Origin: Shinisaurus crocodilurus
Taxonomy: Eukaryota > Chordata > Lepidosauria > Squamata > Shinisauridae
NCBI GenBank assembly: GCA_021292165.1
Contig: CM037879.1
Coordinates: 23,295,817 to 23,359,816 of the forward strand
Direction: 5' to 3'
Length of the DNA: 64,000 bases
Positions 47,335 through 60,142 of the stretch are shown piece after piece. A program made the translations under genes and the position numbers. Each line of letters starts with the position of its first letter. Position 1 is the stretch's first letter. The notes beneath the pieces are model-generated. The model worked only from the letters and a program-made list of their open reading frames with translations. It searched no databases and was not told the DNA's origin.

Positions 47335-47581
47335 GGACCTCTTGCTCTGGCCCAGACAACGGTGGTGGTGAGGAGCAGCAGTGGTGGATGCCACTGCTGA
47401 CTCGCTCACTGGCTCTCTTTCTGCCTGTCAAGCAAGCAAGTGGTTGCAAACAGGAGAACAAGGATGAGGAGCCAGAGCAGCTGGTGACAGTGGCGTTGAG
47501 AAGGAAGACTCCCTGAGGGAGCGGGGCCCATTGAGGGACTCTTGCCCAAGCCCCCCACCCCTCATCTGGAGCCAGCCCTGT
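47335..47581. repeat. Interspersed repeat family R1, copy
   Basis: Has CTGCCTGTCAAGCAAGCAAG and ends GGAGCCAGCCCTG. Left end truncated. Confidence 0.55.
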
Positions 47582-47668
47582 ATTGGGTTACTAGTGCCAA
47601 TATAATATTAGATTCATTGTTGCTGTCTTAGCCTGGCGTTCAGGGGCCTATTTAACTACTGTGTAGAC

Positions 47669-47803
47669 CAGTGTTCTCCAACCTTGGGTCCCCAGATGTT
47701 TTTGGCCTACAACTCCCATCATGCCCCAGCCAGCATAGCTGGCTGGGGCATGCTGGGAGTTGTAGGCCAAAAACATCTGGGGACCCAAGGTTGGAGAACA
47801 CTG
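47669..47803. mobile_element. Palindromic hAT MITE, family A copy 3
   Basis: 135 bp, exact duplication GTGTAGAC (47661-47668, 47804-47811). Confidence 0.93.
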
Positions 47804-48639
47804 GTGTAGACCTTATTATGTGGAAGCAGCTTGTTCACTAATGGGGCTTAACGTGAAACTTAGGGTCAGTTCCGGATGCCAGAGCTGAGTTCTAGGAGAC
47901 TTGATCGAAGCAATACTAAACCGTCCTTCTGAGCATGCACAGAGTACATTTCCCTCAAAATGCAGGCAAGCAGCCCTTTTGCATCTCAATTCTGGAGACA
48001 GAACCTCCTGGCCGGAATGTGCCTCCAAGCAGTTTTGAGGTCCAGCGGCACCCCCCCCCCCGAAAAGAAAACCTCCCTGCTCGCTAATGTTCTGTTAAGT
48101 GCACTTCATGTGAGAATGGCGCCCCACTGAGGGACTTGAGGCTGAGGGAGAGTGGCTTGCCTAAGGCTACCTCATGGGTATATGGCAGAGGTAAGATTCG
48201 AATGAAGGACCTCCTGATCTGCAGCTCAGCCTTTCGGTTCTTAACAGCAGAGTTTTGTGGCACTTTAAAGTCGACTTCACTTTACTGTGGCGTACGCTTT
48301 CTTGGGCCAAATCCCACTTTACCAGATGCATGAAATAGTCAATTTTTGAGTATGTACATCTATAATCCTGAGTACAGAGCAAAGAAGAGAGAGCTTTTTT
48401 GTTGTTGAAAACACACAAACAAAGTGAGGCCAAAGGTCAAGCATTGTGAGGCAGTAGTAGGTAAGCTCTTTGGCCCACAAAGGTTTATGCCATATTAAAG
48501 CCTTCCCCAACCTGCTGCCCTCCGGATGTGTTGGACTGCAACTCCCATAATTCCCAGGTAGTCTGGCTTTTTCCTTGGTGCTGTGTTATTGCCTACAGTA
48601 GCCTTTCCCAACCTGCCACCCTCCAGATGTGCTGGCAAC

Positions 48640-48968
48640 AAGGGTGAGGGCCATCTTGGTGGTGGGCCCCTGATTATGGAACACTCTCCTCAGTGAGGTC
48701 CACCTGGTGCCAACACTGTAATCCTTTCGGCATCAGGTTAAGATTTTCCTCTACTCCCAGGCATTTGAGAGTATATGATAACATTTTTAATGGGTCCTGG
48801 GATTTTTGTTGTTGAGTGTGCAAAATTGTTTTATGTTTTTGTATGCAAATGTATTCATATTATGTTTTAATTGTATTTTTAGGGTTTTAATCTTTGTAAA
48901 CTGCCCAGAGACCTTTGACTATTGGGTGGTATAGAAATGTAATGACTGACTGACTGACTGACTGACTG
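48640..48968 (+). mobile_element. L2-like LINE 3' end with (GACT)n tail
   Basis: + strand ORF remnant then the 3' UTR with AAACTGCCCAGAGACC and GGGTGGTATAGAAATGTAAT and a (GACT)n tail. It splits a CCTTCCCCAACCTGCC-type palindromic repeat (about 48600-48639 and 48969-49020). Confidence 0.8.
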
Positions 48969-49377
48969 ATTGACTACAACTCCCATAATCCGCCGGCCAG
49001 CATAGTTTTAACACATCTGGAATGCTGGGCTACAGCTTTCCCCTTTGCTGGGAACACGTAAACTAACAAGCAGCCCAAAATGACCACTAGTGGGAATCGG
49101 TATGTTACTGATCAGCAACTAACTTCTTAACGGAGGTCATATCATTTTGAAATGAGCAAGAACTGGGGGGCCAGCAAGACTGGCTTTATGAGCATTATGG
49201 GCCTGGTGCTGAGGATTTTGGTGAGCCTTTTTATGGTAATAAATAAAATGAAGATGCAATTTTTATATTAAAACAAATTAAATATTTTAATTACCATTAA
49301 AGTGCCAAAACAGAAACATATTGAAAATATTTCTTTTTTTGTAAACAATAAGCTTGTTAACTCAATAAAACCATTAT

Positions 49378-49424
49378 AAAAACGCTCTCAAACCAAGTTA
49401 CTTGCAATCCAAGGCATTACTGTA
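49378..49424. repeat. End fragment of the Tigger-like MITE
   Basis: AAACCAAGTTACTTGCAATCC then AAGGCATTACTG; matches the uninterrupted form of the left arm at 13020. Confidence 0.75.
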
Positions 49425-49599
49425 TTATCAATAACATTTCAAAGGGCGCAATCCTATAAGCATGTTCAGAGAGAGAGAGAAAGCCCTGCAATTCCCAGCG
49501 TGCCTGGGGCATGCTGGGAGTTGTAGGACTTTTTTCTGTCTGGACATGCTATAGGATTGGGCCCTGAAAGGGGAAGCAAAAAAGGTAATTTACTGCCTC

Positions 49600-50010
49600 T
49601 CAGACTCGCAAGCCTAAAATACTCGACACGATGCTCGATCCACGCTCTCGCCGGACTGAGGAGGCGGCCCCTTTCAACTTTGGCTTTCCAGCCTTGACTC
49701 ACTCCCCCTCCCCAGAAAGCTGATTCACACTGCGCGTCTGGCACGATCCTGGCCTTTCACGCGGCTTCCACGAACACCCCCTCCGCCCCTGCTTCTCTCG
49801 ATCTCCCCCGCTCCCTCTGTCCACGAAGCCCTCCGTATAAGAAGCCCGGGCGGCTGCCGCAGAGCGCAGCAGACCGGGGAGGAGAAATGAAAGCAGGTTG
49901 TGGGGATGCCGACGCGCGGGCAGCCCGTATCCTCCGCGCGCAGAGCTTCCACGGGCGATTAACAGCGCGCACACGGCACTCCAGCTGCTTTATGCGTGGC
50001 TACTCGGGAG
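49600..50010 (+). promoter_or_regulatory. CpG-rich patch with TATA-like element
   Basis: Dense in CpG compared with its surroundings. CCGTATAAGAAG at about 49834 is followed 45 bp later by an ATG (49887) in a frame open to 50123, with a GGGAGTAAGT donor-like site at about 50009. Could be an alternative promoter in MAL intron 1, a lncRNA start or GC-rich repeat. The encoded peptide matches nothing I know. Confidence 0.35.
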
Positions 50011-51580
50011 TAAGTCTCCTATTCCCTCCCGCGGGGAGGGCTTACTCCCAAGAAAAGCAGGCCTTGGATCGGCTTTCCCTTTTCCCAGTCTTTGCCTTGC
50101 CTCCCGCGTTACTCCGACTTTAAAAAGAGTAGACCCATTGAAATGAACGGGGCGGGGGCTGAATATTGTGGGCCTGTTTTGTGGTAGGGGCCTGGAGTTG
50201 CAGCTCCAATAGCCCCTATCTTAATCCGGCCCTGTATGAGCCAAATGGGCCAGCAAGACGCCTTTGTTATGAGCCAAGACAACGGGTATAACCAAAAGGC
50301 TCTTGAACCCCTTGTAGTGTGAACAGTGACAGAGGCTGTGGCAGAGCTCTCACTCCCACGTGCCAGCGTTGTCATGGCAGCTGAAGTGCATTATGGGAAA
50401 ACTCTAGAGGCCAAGCGGGATGGAGCAGCAGATGTATTTAAATGAGTACCTGCCCCAATCCAGTGCTTGAGTGGGGTGAGATGCCCTCCCAATTTTCTTC
50501 AGGTGGACTTCAAACCACCCCACTTATTTTCAATGGACCTAATGGAGTCTGGCCTAATTTTGGAACGAAGCCATCCTACTTCCACCCCCCCCCCCAGGGC
50601 TGCCCCAGTTCTGCTTAAAGCAGGGGGCAGATGCCACCTTTCAGAGCAAAAGGCCCATGTGGGTGACGGGAGCCGGATCCTCTCCTACCTGTCGGGCCTT
50701 GCCCTAGCAGAGAGGGAGATTCAAGGTCAGACACAGATCCTGCCTCTGGAGAAGTGCTGGGAGAGTCGGCTCCAGCTGTGGGGCCTTCGAGAGCAGGCAG
50801 TGCAGTCATGCCAGGCCTCCCACCGCCCAGCGAACAAGGGGAAAGGAAAGACAGTCTAGGCCGAGACAGTTAACTCTCCTCAGCTGGGAGACTTGGCCTT
50901 GGACAGAGCTTCCCCTTCAGTCAGGGACTTGGTCCATGGCAACTAAGCAACAGGAGGTAGTCTCTCTGGGGGAGGGGGTCCCTGAGATGGTCCCGTTGGC
51001 AAGACATCAGCAAAAGAGGGCAGGGCAGAAACGCCCTGTCCGGAGGAGTCATAGGTTGAGGGGCTGGTTTCCCTGTCAGGATCCAATCTCAGACAGTGAC
51101 TCCTAGTAGCTCTTCCTTCTGATGTTTCTTTATCTTTAAACTGGACTTGGATGGACAACTCTTCAAATACAGGATGCCTACAAATAGAGGACTATCCTCT
51201 TTAAAATAGGAAACATGGCCACCCTAGCTATGCCTGAAGCCAACAGGAAAAAAACCGTGCAACTTCAGGTGACTCATTTAGCCCGTAGCCAGGGGGTACT
51301 TCAGGTATCAAAATGCAGCTGAGGAGAAAAGCAGTGGAAGCAACAGACCATGGGAGGCGAACTGTGTGAGCTCTGTAAGGGTTTACCAACCCTCACCCAT
51401 TTTTTTTGCTCTAAAAATTGGACCCTCCACCCATACTTGTAGTACCTGCTTAACACACTGCTCAACCTTGAGCAGTGTCCCCCACACTGTTAAATGTGCA
51501 TTTTTTTCCAGCTGCTCCAACCGGGCAGCACCATGTGGGCTTAGCTGTGTTTTTAGGTGGACATTAACTCTCCAAGCTTT
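50011..51580. other. Intron/intergenic, no gene recognised
   Basis: Open frames at 50459-50859 (+) and 50943-51158 (-) look like chance or decayed TE. A ~25-bp GTAGGGGCCTGGAGTTGCAG segment resembles hAT-like ends. Nothing assigned. Confidence 0.35.
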
Positions 51581-51841
51581 TGTCACAATTGAAAACACAC
51601 GCCGCTGAATCAACTGCGTTTGCACTTCTCAAACTAATATGCAAACCGGATCCCAATTATTCTTTGGTTTTTGCACCTCTCTGAATGTTATGATGCAGTT
51701 ATCTGATTAAAAAACAATGCAAATTGCGTATGAAAAGGCACATATTAGGGGAAAACGTTTGCAAAAATGCATATATATATATATATATATATATATGGGG
51801 AAATGTGTACAAAGAATGCATACCAACTCCTCAACCACCCC

Positions 51842-52110
51842 AGAGTGCAGGACACGGAATAATGGGCTCAAGTTACAGGAACCCAGATTCCACCTAAACA
51901 TCAGGAGAAATTTCCTGACTGTTAGAGCAATAAGACAATGGAACCAACTACCTAGGGAGGTCGTGGGCTCTCCCACTCTGGAGGCATTCAAGGTGCAGCT
52001 GGACAGACATCTGTCAGAGATGCTTTGACCTAGATTCCTGCATTGAGCAGGGGGTTGGACTCGATGGCCTTAGAGGCCCCTTCCAACTCTACTTTTCTAT
52101 GATTCTATGA
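51842..52110 (+). mobile_element. CR1 LINE 3' end
   Basis: + strand ORF2 C-terminus (RFHLNIRRNFLTVRAI, WNQLPREVVGSPTLEAFKVQ, stop) then the CR1 3' end GGGGGTTGGACTCGATGGCC and TCTATGATTCTATG. It interrupts an A-rich ATGCATA-type repeat (51580-51830 and 52110-52290) that includes an (AT)n run at 51772-51797. Confidence 0.92.
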
Positions 52111-53147
52111 ACTTTCGTGCACACGTAAATACACACCAGAATGCATACGAATTTTTGTGCGGACTTTTACCAAAAAAAAAATCACAATCTGATGCGGAAA
52201 CAGAATAGAATGAACTTGTGCTCGAAAAAATGTGAACGTCATAGAAAGTGAAACATTCAGATTGATCCATCATCCCTACTGTTCGCATGAGCTGAATGGA
52301 AATCAGACGGCTTGTTGTGTTGCAATCTAGTATATGTCGCAACATGGCTCAGATCCTACTGTTCTATAAAATCTGCCTACCTTTGCCACACCTTTCCCTG
52401 CAAATGGTGATGGCAGTTGGGCAAATATACAGAGAATGGCGCTAAAGAAGTTATAGTGACGCCCATGCCAGAGACCAGCTTGAAGATAGTGGCAAAGGGA
52501 TGACCAAACGGTGTGCCTGTTGCAGCAGCCAAAAGGTTCTAGTCCCCGCCCGGTCTGTTTTCCTTCATTAAGCAAACTGATAATATGCTGGAGACCTGCT
52601 GTGGAGATAGCAAGAACTAAAGCTGGTACAGGTGGTGTCCACCCAGTGCAAGATTAGAGAATGGGTGCAGAGTTTAACCTCTTAAAATCAACTTCCCACC
52701 CAGTGGATACAATAGCAGAGAATCTGATTAAGCAGAGGGTGGTGGCAAGACCAGAGAGGGGGCAGAAACCAGTGGCTATAGAGCTCGGGGGAGGGGAGGG
52801 AGAAGAAGGATTAATGACCCATTTGAATTGTAGTTGTGTGCGGCAAAGCCAGAAACCTGTTAAACCAGGCTGTCTACCAGGGAACGAAGACGCCAGCACC
52901 CCTGTGTGCAGCTTATAAAAAAGCGAAGAAGAACAACACAGCCTTTATTGGCAGCATTTGGAGAGCTGTGGACAGGGGTTTGGGGGGTTTGCCCCTAACT
53001 TACCCATCTGCATAGCTCTTCCTCCTCCCAGATCATTGTCCTTTTCCCCTTACAACATTCATACTACCACCTCACACTACCCCCGGAGACAGTTGACTGC
53101 CTCCCGGGCCCAACCTCAGGCACCCAGTCTCCATCCCAGCGTTCTAA

Positions 53148-53490
53148 GGCAGGGTTGCAGAACCTCTTTTAGAATTCATTTCGGAGAAGCTCTTGGTGTG
53201 TGTGTGTGTGTGTGTGTGTATCACATTCCAGTGCTGAGCGGAGCTAAAGGCAAATAGGGCCGGGGCCAAAATACCCCAAATGCCAGTATAGTTTAGCTAA
53301 GCGTTCTCACTGCCAGTAGCTAAGCCTTACAAGAGGCATTTCAACCTTTTAGAATGGGGAAAGAACTGCACAAAAGGCAGGAAATCGCCAAATGGATCAG
53401 TGGTTGGGGGAAAGGGGGGGGCGTGGGGCCACCTGTGGAAACTTGGAGGGCTGGATTTGGCCCCTGGGCCTGAGATTCTACACCCCAGTT
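53148..53490. mobile_element. hAT-like element, second copy of 5821-6321, no inner MITE
   Basis: Shares CCAAAATACC, ATTTCAACCTTTTAGAATGG and CTGGATTTGGCCCCTGG-type blocks with the 5821 copy. Contains a (GT)n at 53195-53219. The segment around 53340-53360 carries a single TTTTAGAA where the first copy holds a MITE. Confidence 0.8.
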
Positions 53491-53695
53491 CTAAAGAACA
53501 TGTGTAGAGTGGGGACTGGCACCGTGGCAACAAGCTCCGCCCATTGATTTTATGTGTAGGCATCAGAGCAGCGGTAGGTAATCTGGTCCCCTCCAGATGT
53601 TTTGGACTACAACTCCCAGAATCCCTTACCCTTGGATATGCTGGTTGAGGCTTCTTGGAGTAGTAGTCTAAAATATCTGGAGAGCATTTTTAAAC

Positions 53696-53933
53696 TATTA
53701 TTATTATTACATTTATATCCCACCTTTTTCCCCTCTGGCAAGGAACCCAAGGCACCTCACATGGTCCTCCTCCTCTCCATTTTATCCTCACAACAACCCC
53801 ATGAGGTAGGTTAAGCTGAGTGTCAGTGACTGGCCCAAAGTCACCCAGTGCGCTTCATGGCTGAGTGGGGACTAGAACCCAGATCTCCCGAGTCCCAGTC
53901 CAACACTCTCACCACTATGCCACACTGGCTCTC
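53696..53933 (-). repeat. Sauria-type tRNA-derived SINE
   Basis: Complete minus-strand copy; head GAGAGCCAGTGTGGCATAGT, tail (TAA)n at the left. Confidence 0.92.
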
Positions 53934-54147
53934 AAATGTAGTGGCTCTCTACAAATATTAGAATGTTTGTAGAGAGAGTCCCCTGCATATACTGATTTCT
54001 GAACCCTTCTTTTTCAGGTGTTCTGATCACACAGCTGTGCTTACAGCTGTATGTTCAGGGGCACGTATTGGGGGTGGTGTGCGCTGTCATGAAGCTGGTT
54101 TTTGCCCCCACCCCTGAGTGTTCATTCTGTGCATCTTGAATGTAGAG

Positions 54148-54283
54148 CAGTATTCTCCAGCCTTGAGTCTCCATATGTTTTTGGCCTACAACTCCCGCAC
54201 ATGCCCCAGCCAGCTATGCTGGCTGGGGCATGCTGGGAGTTGTAGGCCAAAAACATATGGGGACCCAAGGTTGGAGAACGCTG
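54148..54283. mobile_element. Palindromic hAT MITE, family A copy 4
   Basis: 136 bp, exact duplication ATGTAGAG (54140-54147, 54284-54291). Slightly more diverged arms. Confidence 0.92.
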
Positions 54284-54375
54284 ATGTAGAGGGATGTTAG
54301 GAATTGGGCTCCATCCTGCAAATATCTGTAATGGGAGAGGACCCATGATTTAAACTGGTCCATAAATGACCTAGA

Positions 54376-54511
54376 GTGGGGACGGGAAACTTGTGGCCCT
54401 CCAGATCTTTTGGCCTACAACTCCCATAATCTATCACCATTGGCTATGATGGCTAGAGCTGATGGGAGTTGTAGGTCAAAACATCTGGAGGACAACAAGC
54501 TACCCACTGCT
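54376..54511. mobile_element. Palindromic hAT-like MITE (GTGGCCCTCCAGAT type)
   Basis: Arms around CCATTGGCTATGATGGC; exact duplication GACCTAGA (54368-54375, 54512-54519). Confidence 0.8.
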
Positions 54512-55404
54512 GACCTAGAATTAGTGCTGAGCTGTGACTCCTGTTTGCTGGCCAGGTTTGCTGATCACATCAAAGTTAATCAGGATGGTAAAAAGAAAGA
54601 AAGAGGATTGTGAAGAGCTCCAAAAGGATCTCTTCAAAATGGGTGCATGGGCAAACACGGTTCAATGTAAGCATGTCTAAAAGTGATGCACAGATTGGGG
54701 CAAAGAAATCATAACATCACAGATACAGGGATGGGATCTGAGCTGGCAGTGAATGACCAGGAATGGGGTCGTGGTGGATAGTTCAGTGAAAATGCCCAGC
54801 TGGTGTGTGTGGTGACTATAAAAAGCACATTCCATGCTAGGGATTGTTAGGAAAGGGAATGAAAAGGACACTGCCAATATCGTAATGTCTTTGTACAAAG
54901 CTGTGGTACGGCCACACTTGGAATACCGTGTACAGTTCTGGTTGCTGTATCTCGAAGGACACTAGCCCTGTTCAGGCTAGTTATCCCTAAAGAGGGGATT
55001 CCAACTTGTGTAGGGGGCTTGGGGCCTCAAGCACTGCCTTCGACGTCTCTTGCGTGAGGTCCCTGCCCTCTCCACCCTCCTGCCTGCCTTGAGCAGGAAA
55101 GTCTGAAGGGGGCCTCTGTGTGCATTCAACTAAATGCACTCGGAGGCCTCTGCGCAAGTGGGAACCCTGAGGAAACAGGGCACCGGATCACGGGGAAGCT
55201 TCTCAGCGGATTAAGTCAAATGTGTGTAGATTAGAAGCCCCCTTCGGACTTTCTTGCACCTGCTACATGAGTTGGAAATTCTCTCTTTAGGCATAATATC
55301 AGTTGGTGAGCTATTGCAGAACTGGAAAAGGTGCAGACGAGGGCAATTAAAATGATCAGGAGACCAAAGGAACTCCCCTGTGAGGAAAGGTTATGCTTGG
55401 GTCT

Positions 55405-58200
55405 CTTAATTAATTAATTAATTAATTACATTTCTATGCCACCAAAGCTCTATTACATTTCTATACCGTCCAATAGCCAAAGCTCTCTGGGCTGTTCACA
55501 ACAGTTAAAACCACAAAATACAACATAAAATACAATATAAAAATTTTAAAATGTAAAACTACGGTATAAAATAAGAGTAAAAGCTGAAATAAAACCTAGC
55601 AGCAGTGCAGAGATTTAAAATACAGTAAGGAATTTAAAACAGAGACTAAAAGACTAACATTCCTGGGAAAATAAGAAGGTCTTCACCTGGCATAGGAAGG
55701 AACACAATGTAGGCACCAGGTAAGTCTCTCTGGGAAGTTCATTCCACAACCAGGGTGCCACAGCAGAAAAGGCCCTCTTCCTAGTAGCCACACACCTCAC
55801 TTCCTTTGGCAGGGGTTCCTGGAGGTGGACTGCTGAGTAGGATCTTAGGGCCCAGGGAGGCAGGTATACCGTATATGGGATGAGACAATTCTTCAGGTAA
55901 CCTGGCCCCAAGCCTTTAGGGCTTTGTAAGTTAATACCAGCACTTTAAATTGGGCCCAGACATGAACTGGCAGCCAATGCAGATGGTAAAGCACTGGCCT
56001 AATATGATCACATTGGCCAGTTCCCATTAGCAATCTTGCTGCCCAATTTTGGACCAGCTGGAGTTTCTGGACTATTTTCAAAGGCAGCCCCACGTATAAT
56101 GCATTGCAGTAATCCAGGTGCAAGGTTACCAGAGCATAGATAACTGTAGCTAGGCTATCCCTGTCCAGATAAGGACGGAGTTGGTATATCAGCCTAAGTT
56201 GATAAAAGGTGCGCCATGCCACCAAGTCCACCTATGCCTTTAGTGACAGTTCTGGATCCAAGAGCACCCCCAAACTACGAACCTGATCCTGTTGGGGGAG
56301 TGCAACCCCATCCAGAACAGGCTGAATATCATTCATCTGGGTAGGCAAACCACTCACTAACAGTACCTCCGTCTTGTCTAGACTGAGTCTCAGCTTATTG
56401 GCCTTCATCCAGTCCATTACTGTGCTCAGGCACTGATTCAGAGCAGCCACTGCCTCACCTGGATTTGTTGAAAAGGAGAGGTAGAGCTGGGTGTCATCCG
56501 CGTATTGATGACACCTCAGCCCATATCTCCAGATAACCTCCCCTGGCGGTTTCATGTAGATGTTGAACAGCATGGGGGATAAAATAGAGCCCTGTGGAAC
56601 CCCATAGCATAGCTGCCAAGGCACAGAGCAATAATCCCCCGGCACCACCTTCTGGAATTGGCCATCCAAGTAGGAGCGGAACCACTGCAGTGCAGTGCCT
56701 CCAACTCCCAGTGCAGACAGCCTATCCAGAAGGATACCATGGTCAACGGTATTGACAGCTGCTGAGAGGTCCAAGAGAATCAACAGGGTCACACTCCCTC
56801 TGTCCCTCTCCTGGCAGAGGTCACATCCAACAGGGCAAACAAGGAGTTTCCATTGAACTGAAGCCTGATTGAAATGGATCTAGATAATCTATTTCATTCA
56901 AGAGTGCCTGGAGTTGACTGGCCACCACCTGCTCAAGCACCTTGCCCAGGAAGGGAATGTTGGCTACTGGCGTAGAGTTGTTATCATCATCTGGGTCCAG
57001 GTTAGGCTTTTTTTTTAGAAATAGCCTAATTACCGACTCCTTTAAAGAGGCTGGCACGACTCTCTCTCTCAAGAGGAGTTTGTGACCTCCTGGACCCAGC
57101 CTGATATCCTCCCCTATTAGAAGTAATAAGCCGTGAAAGGCAAGGGTCAAGGAAACAGGTGGTCAACTGGACTTGGCCAAGCACCATGTCCGCATCCTCG
57201 CTTGGGCCTCAACAACTGAAACTCATCCAATAAAATTGGACCAGACGGTGCTCTGGACAACTCTACTAATGGAACTGCATTAATTGGGGTGTCCAGTTTG
57301 TGACAGATCTGAGCGACTCTATCCTCAAAATGCTGTGCAAACTTATCACAGCGTGCTACTGAGGGTTCCACTGTTTCGCTCCCTGGCCCAGATTGTAGCA
57401 GGCCACAAACTGCTTGGAAAAGCTCCACTGGACAACACTGAGAAGATTCAATATTGTGAAAAAGAACTCCTTCTGTACCACCCTCACTGCCACAGAGTAG
57501 GCTCGATAATGAGCTCTAACCTGCGTTTGGTCAGATTCAGCACGAGTTTTCCTCCACCCATGTTCTAGCTGTCTTCCTTCTTGCTTCATTGCCCTCAGCT
57601 CAGGTGTATACCAAGAGCTGGCCGGGCTCTGCTCAGAGGGAGAGGGTGCTTGGGTGCAATTGTGTCTACTGCCTGAGTCATCTCTGCATTCCACAGAGTG
57701 ACCTGGGCTTCAACAGGAGCACCAGCCATACCAGCAGGAAAATCCCCCAGAGCCCTCTGGAATCCATTGGACTCTATTAGCCTCCATGGGTGGACCATTT
57801 TAATAGGTCCCCACCCTTGCAGAGGAGAAAGGTCACTGAGAGTCTAAACCTCAGTAGAAAGTGATCCGACCATGACAAGGGGATAGATGTTAATTCCCCC
57901 ACTTTCAGATCACCATCCTCCTGCCCAGCTGAGAAAACCAAACTGAGCGTGCATCCTCCTACATGTGTTGGGCTGATGACATGTTGAGACAGCCCCATGG
58001 TTATCATGGTGGCCATGAAGTCCTGAGCCACCCTGGATTCGGCAGCCTCGGCATAGAAGTTGAGATCCCCCAGAAATCATCATTCTACGGGTCTTCAACA
58101 CCAAGTCCGAGACCACTTCCGTCAGCTGAGGCAGGGAGTCTGAAGGGTAGCAAGGTGGGCGGTACACCAGCAGAATCCCTAATCTGTCTCGGGTTTAGGA
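55405..58200 (-). mobile_element. L2-like (Jockey-superfamily) LINE, near full coding span, decayed
   Basis: Minus strand, right to left: MYRPP and LPQLTEVVSDLVL (endonuclease) near 58.1 kb, WSDHFLLRF near 57.9 kb, linker ALNEIDYLDPFQSGF near 56.9 kb, then a 186-codon RT block (56792-56232) with NTVDHGILLDRL, YGVPQGSILSPMLFNIYM and HQYADDTQLYLS intact, then LDYCNALYVGLP and the C-terminus LWNELPRE near 55.75 kb, and a 3' UTR with an (AATT)n end at about 55410. Frameshifts separate the blocks, so no active protein. It is the most complete RT in the window and a good sister for the 27.2-29.9 kb copy. Confidence 0.9.
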
Positions 58201-58373
58201 AACAATGACAAGTAAGGGGATAGAGGTTTATACTGTTATGCATGGAGTGGAGAAAGTAGATAGAGGTTTTTCTCCCTCTCAGATAACACTAGAACCCAGG
58301 GATTTTCAGTGAAGCTGAATGTAGGAGATTCAGGACAGATAAAAGGAAGTACTTGTTTACACAGCACATAGTT

Positions 58374-58510
58374 CAGCCTTCCTCAAACTGGTGTCCTCCG
58401 AGTGTTTTGGACTACAGCTCCCAGGATTCCCAACCATTGACCATGCTGGCCGAGGTTGATGGGAGTTAAAGCCCAAAACATCTGGATGGCACCAGGTTGG
58501 GGAAGGGTGG
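58374..58510. repeat. Palindromic repeat (TCCGAGTGTTTTGGACTAC type)
   Basis: Two inverted arms around CCATGCTGGCCGAGG. No clean target duplication. Confidence 0.65.
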
Positions 58511-59516
58511 CATGGCTAAACTATGGAATTCTCTACCACAAGATGTAGTGATGGCCACCAACTTGGATGGCTTTAAATGGAAGCGAAGGCTACTATCAAT
58601 GGCTACTCATCATGATGGCTACATGCTGCTTCCAGGATCGGGGGCAGCTTGCCTCTGAATACGACTCCCTGGGGAGCAGCAGTGAGATAAGGCCATTGCA
58701 ATCATGTCCTACTTGTGGGCTTCTCATGAGCATCTGGTTGGCCACTGTGGGAAACAGATTGCTGGACTAGATTTTGGTCTGATCCAGCAGCGCTTTTCTT
58801 ATGTTCTTAATGTTTGTATGGGGCTCTGGTTTAATGTCTTGATGTGGCCTCTTAAGAATTTGAGTGTAGAAGAGGAGGGGAGGTGTTTAAGCAGAGGTAT
58901 GTGTTGGGGGGATGGTCTGGTCTTGTAGCCTAGTTGCCAGTGGGGGAGGGGATGTTCAACAAAATGGCCCGGGGGAGGGAAAGGGGTAGTGGCAGGGAAG
59001 GCTTAAGCACACCTTCCTGTCCACTGATTCTTCCCTCCCACATTAGCATAACCAGCTAAACAGGTGTTTGGGAAACCCCTCTCACGATGTCATTCTGCCC
59101 TGATCCCTCCCTTCAGTTGCGCTTGTGACAGATATGCCAGACAGCCAGTGCATGAGCTGATTTGGCCACATGCCTACATTGGGGAAGAACGTGTCATGTA
59201 GCCTAGGACCATCTCAAAGGGAACTTGGTATGGCTGTGTTAAGCATTCAGTCGTAGCAAACTGAATGCCCTTGCTCATGGTCAGGCAACCCGCCCCGCAA
59301 CAGATATTTTGAAATCCCTCTTTCCCCTATACCCCAGAAAGCCGTGCTTGTGTTCAACATCCATCATTCTTGTCATGCCGTGTCACTCAGAGGTTTCAAA
59401 ATGCAGTACGTGGCTGGCGAGAAGCAGTCTAGTCCAGTTTGTGTGCGAGGTCATAGCAGTGTCTTGCCTAAGAAGAGATCCTGGTTGCAAGTAAACTCCA
59501 GTACTGGATACAATCC

Positions 59517-59730
59517 AAGCCAAAACAGTAATACCAATGAGTCCTATGGCATCCTAAAGACTAATGAATGTATTATGGCTCATGCTTTTGTGGACTAGAG
59601 TCCACCATCAGATATAGGAGCATCGGCAGCATCTCATGGTGGACTCTAGGGCCATGAAAGCTTATGCCATAATAGATTTGTTAGCCATTTATGGGTCCAC
59701 AGGACTCCTAGTTCACTGCAGTAAAAACAA
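59517..59730. repeat. Inverted repeat (GAGTCCTATGGCATCCTAAAG type)
   Basis: GGACTAGAGTCCACCATCAG is mirrored by ATGGTGGACTCTAGGGCCAT. The same family occurs at about 48245-48340. Class unknown. The 58511-59516 stretch has no recognised feature. Confidence 0.6.
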
Positions 59731-59799
59731 AAGCATGTCTACCTCACTGGGAGCTGCATCCTTAAAACCTGTTGCAATTTAAAAGAAGTGCCAGATTTT

Positions 59800-60142
59800 T
59801 GTGGGCCCTTGGGCAAGACATCCTCAATGGCCACCCTCCCTCAGTGAGTCAACCTTTCACAGCCATCCTCACCAACTGCTACTGCTCCTCCTCATCCTCT
59901 TTCTCATCATTGCTACCACTTGCTTGCTGGACCGGTGGAAAGCCAGCGAGCAAGTAGGCAGTGGCATCTCCTGCTCCTCCTTCGCACCCACACAATTATC
60001 TGGGTCAGAGCAAGAGGCAGGTAAATAAGTGGGTTGCAATAGTGAAGAGGCGGAGCAACTCCAGGGGGCTTTAGTCAGTGGGCTCCTACTGGAATGTGGG
60101 CTTTTGCAAGCCATGTCTACTCTTGATGCTGGCCCTGCTTAA
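59800..60142. repeat. Interspersed repeat family R1, inverted copy
   Basis: Reverse-oriented relative of 2048-2418, ending in GATGCTGGCCCTG. Confidence 0.55.

Noticed and set aside
50459..50859. 130-codon + strand frame
   Set aside because: No family match; the antisense strand is equally open; no exon signals.
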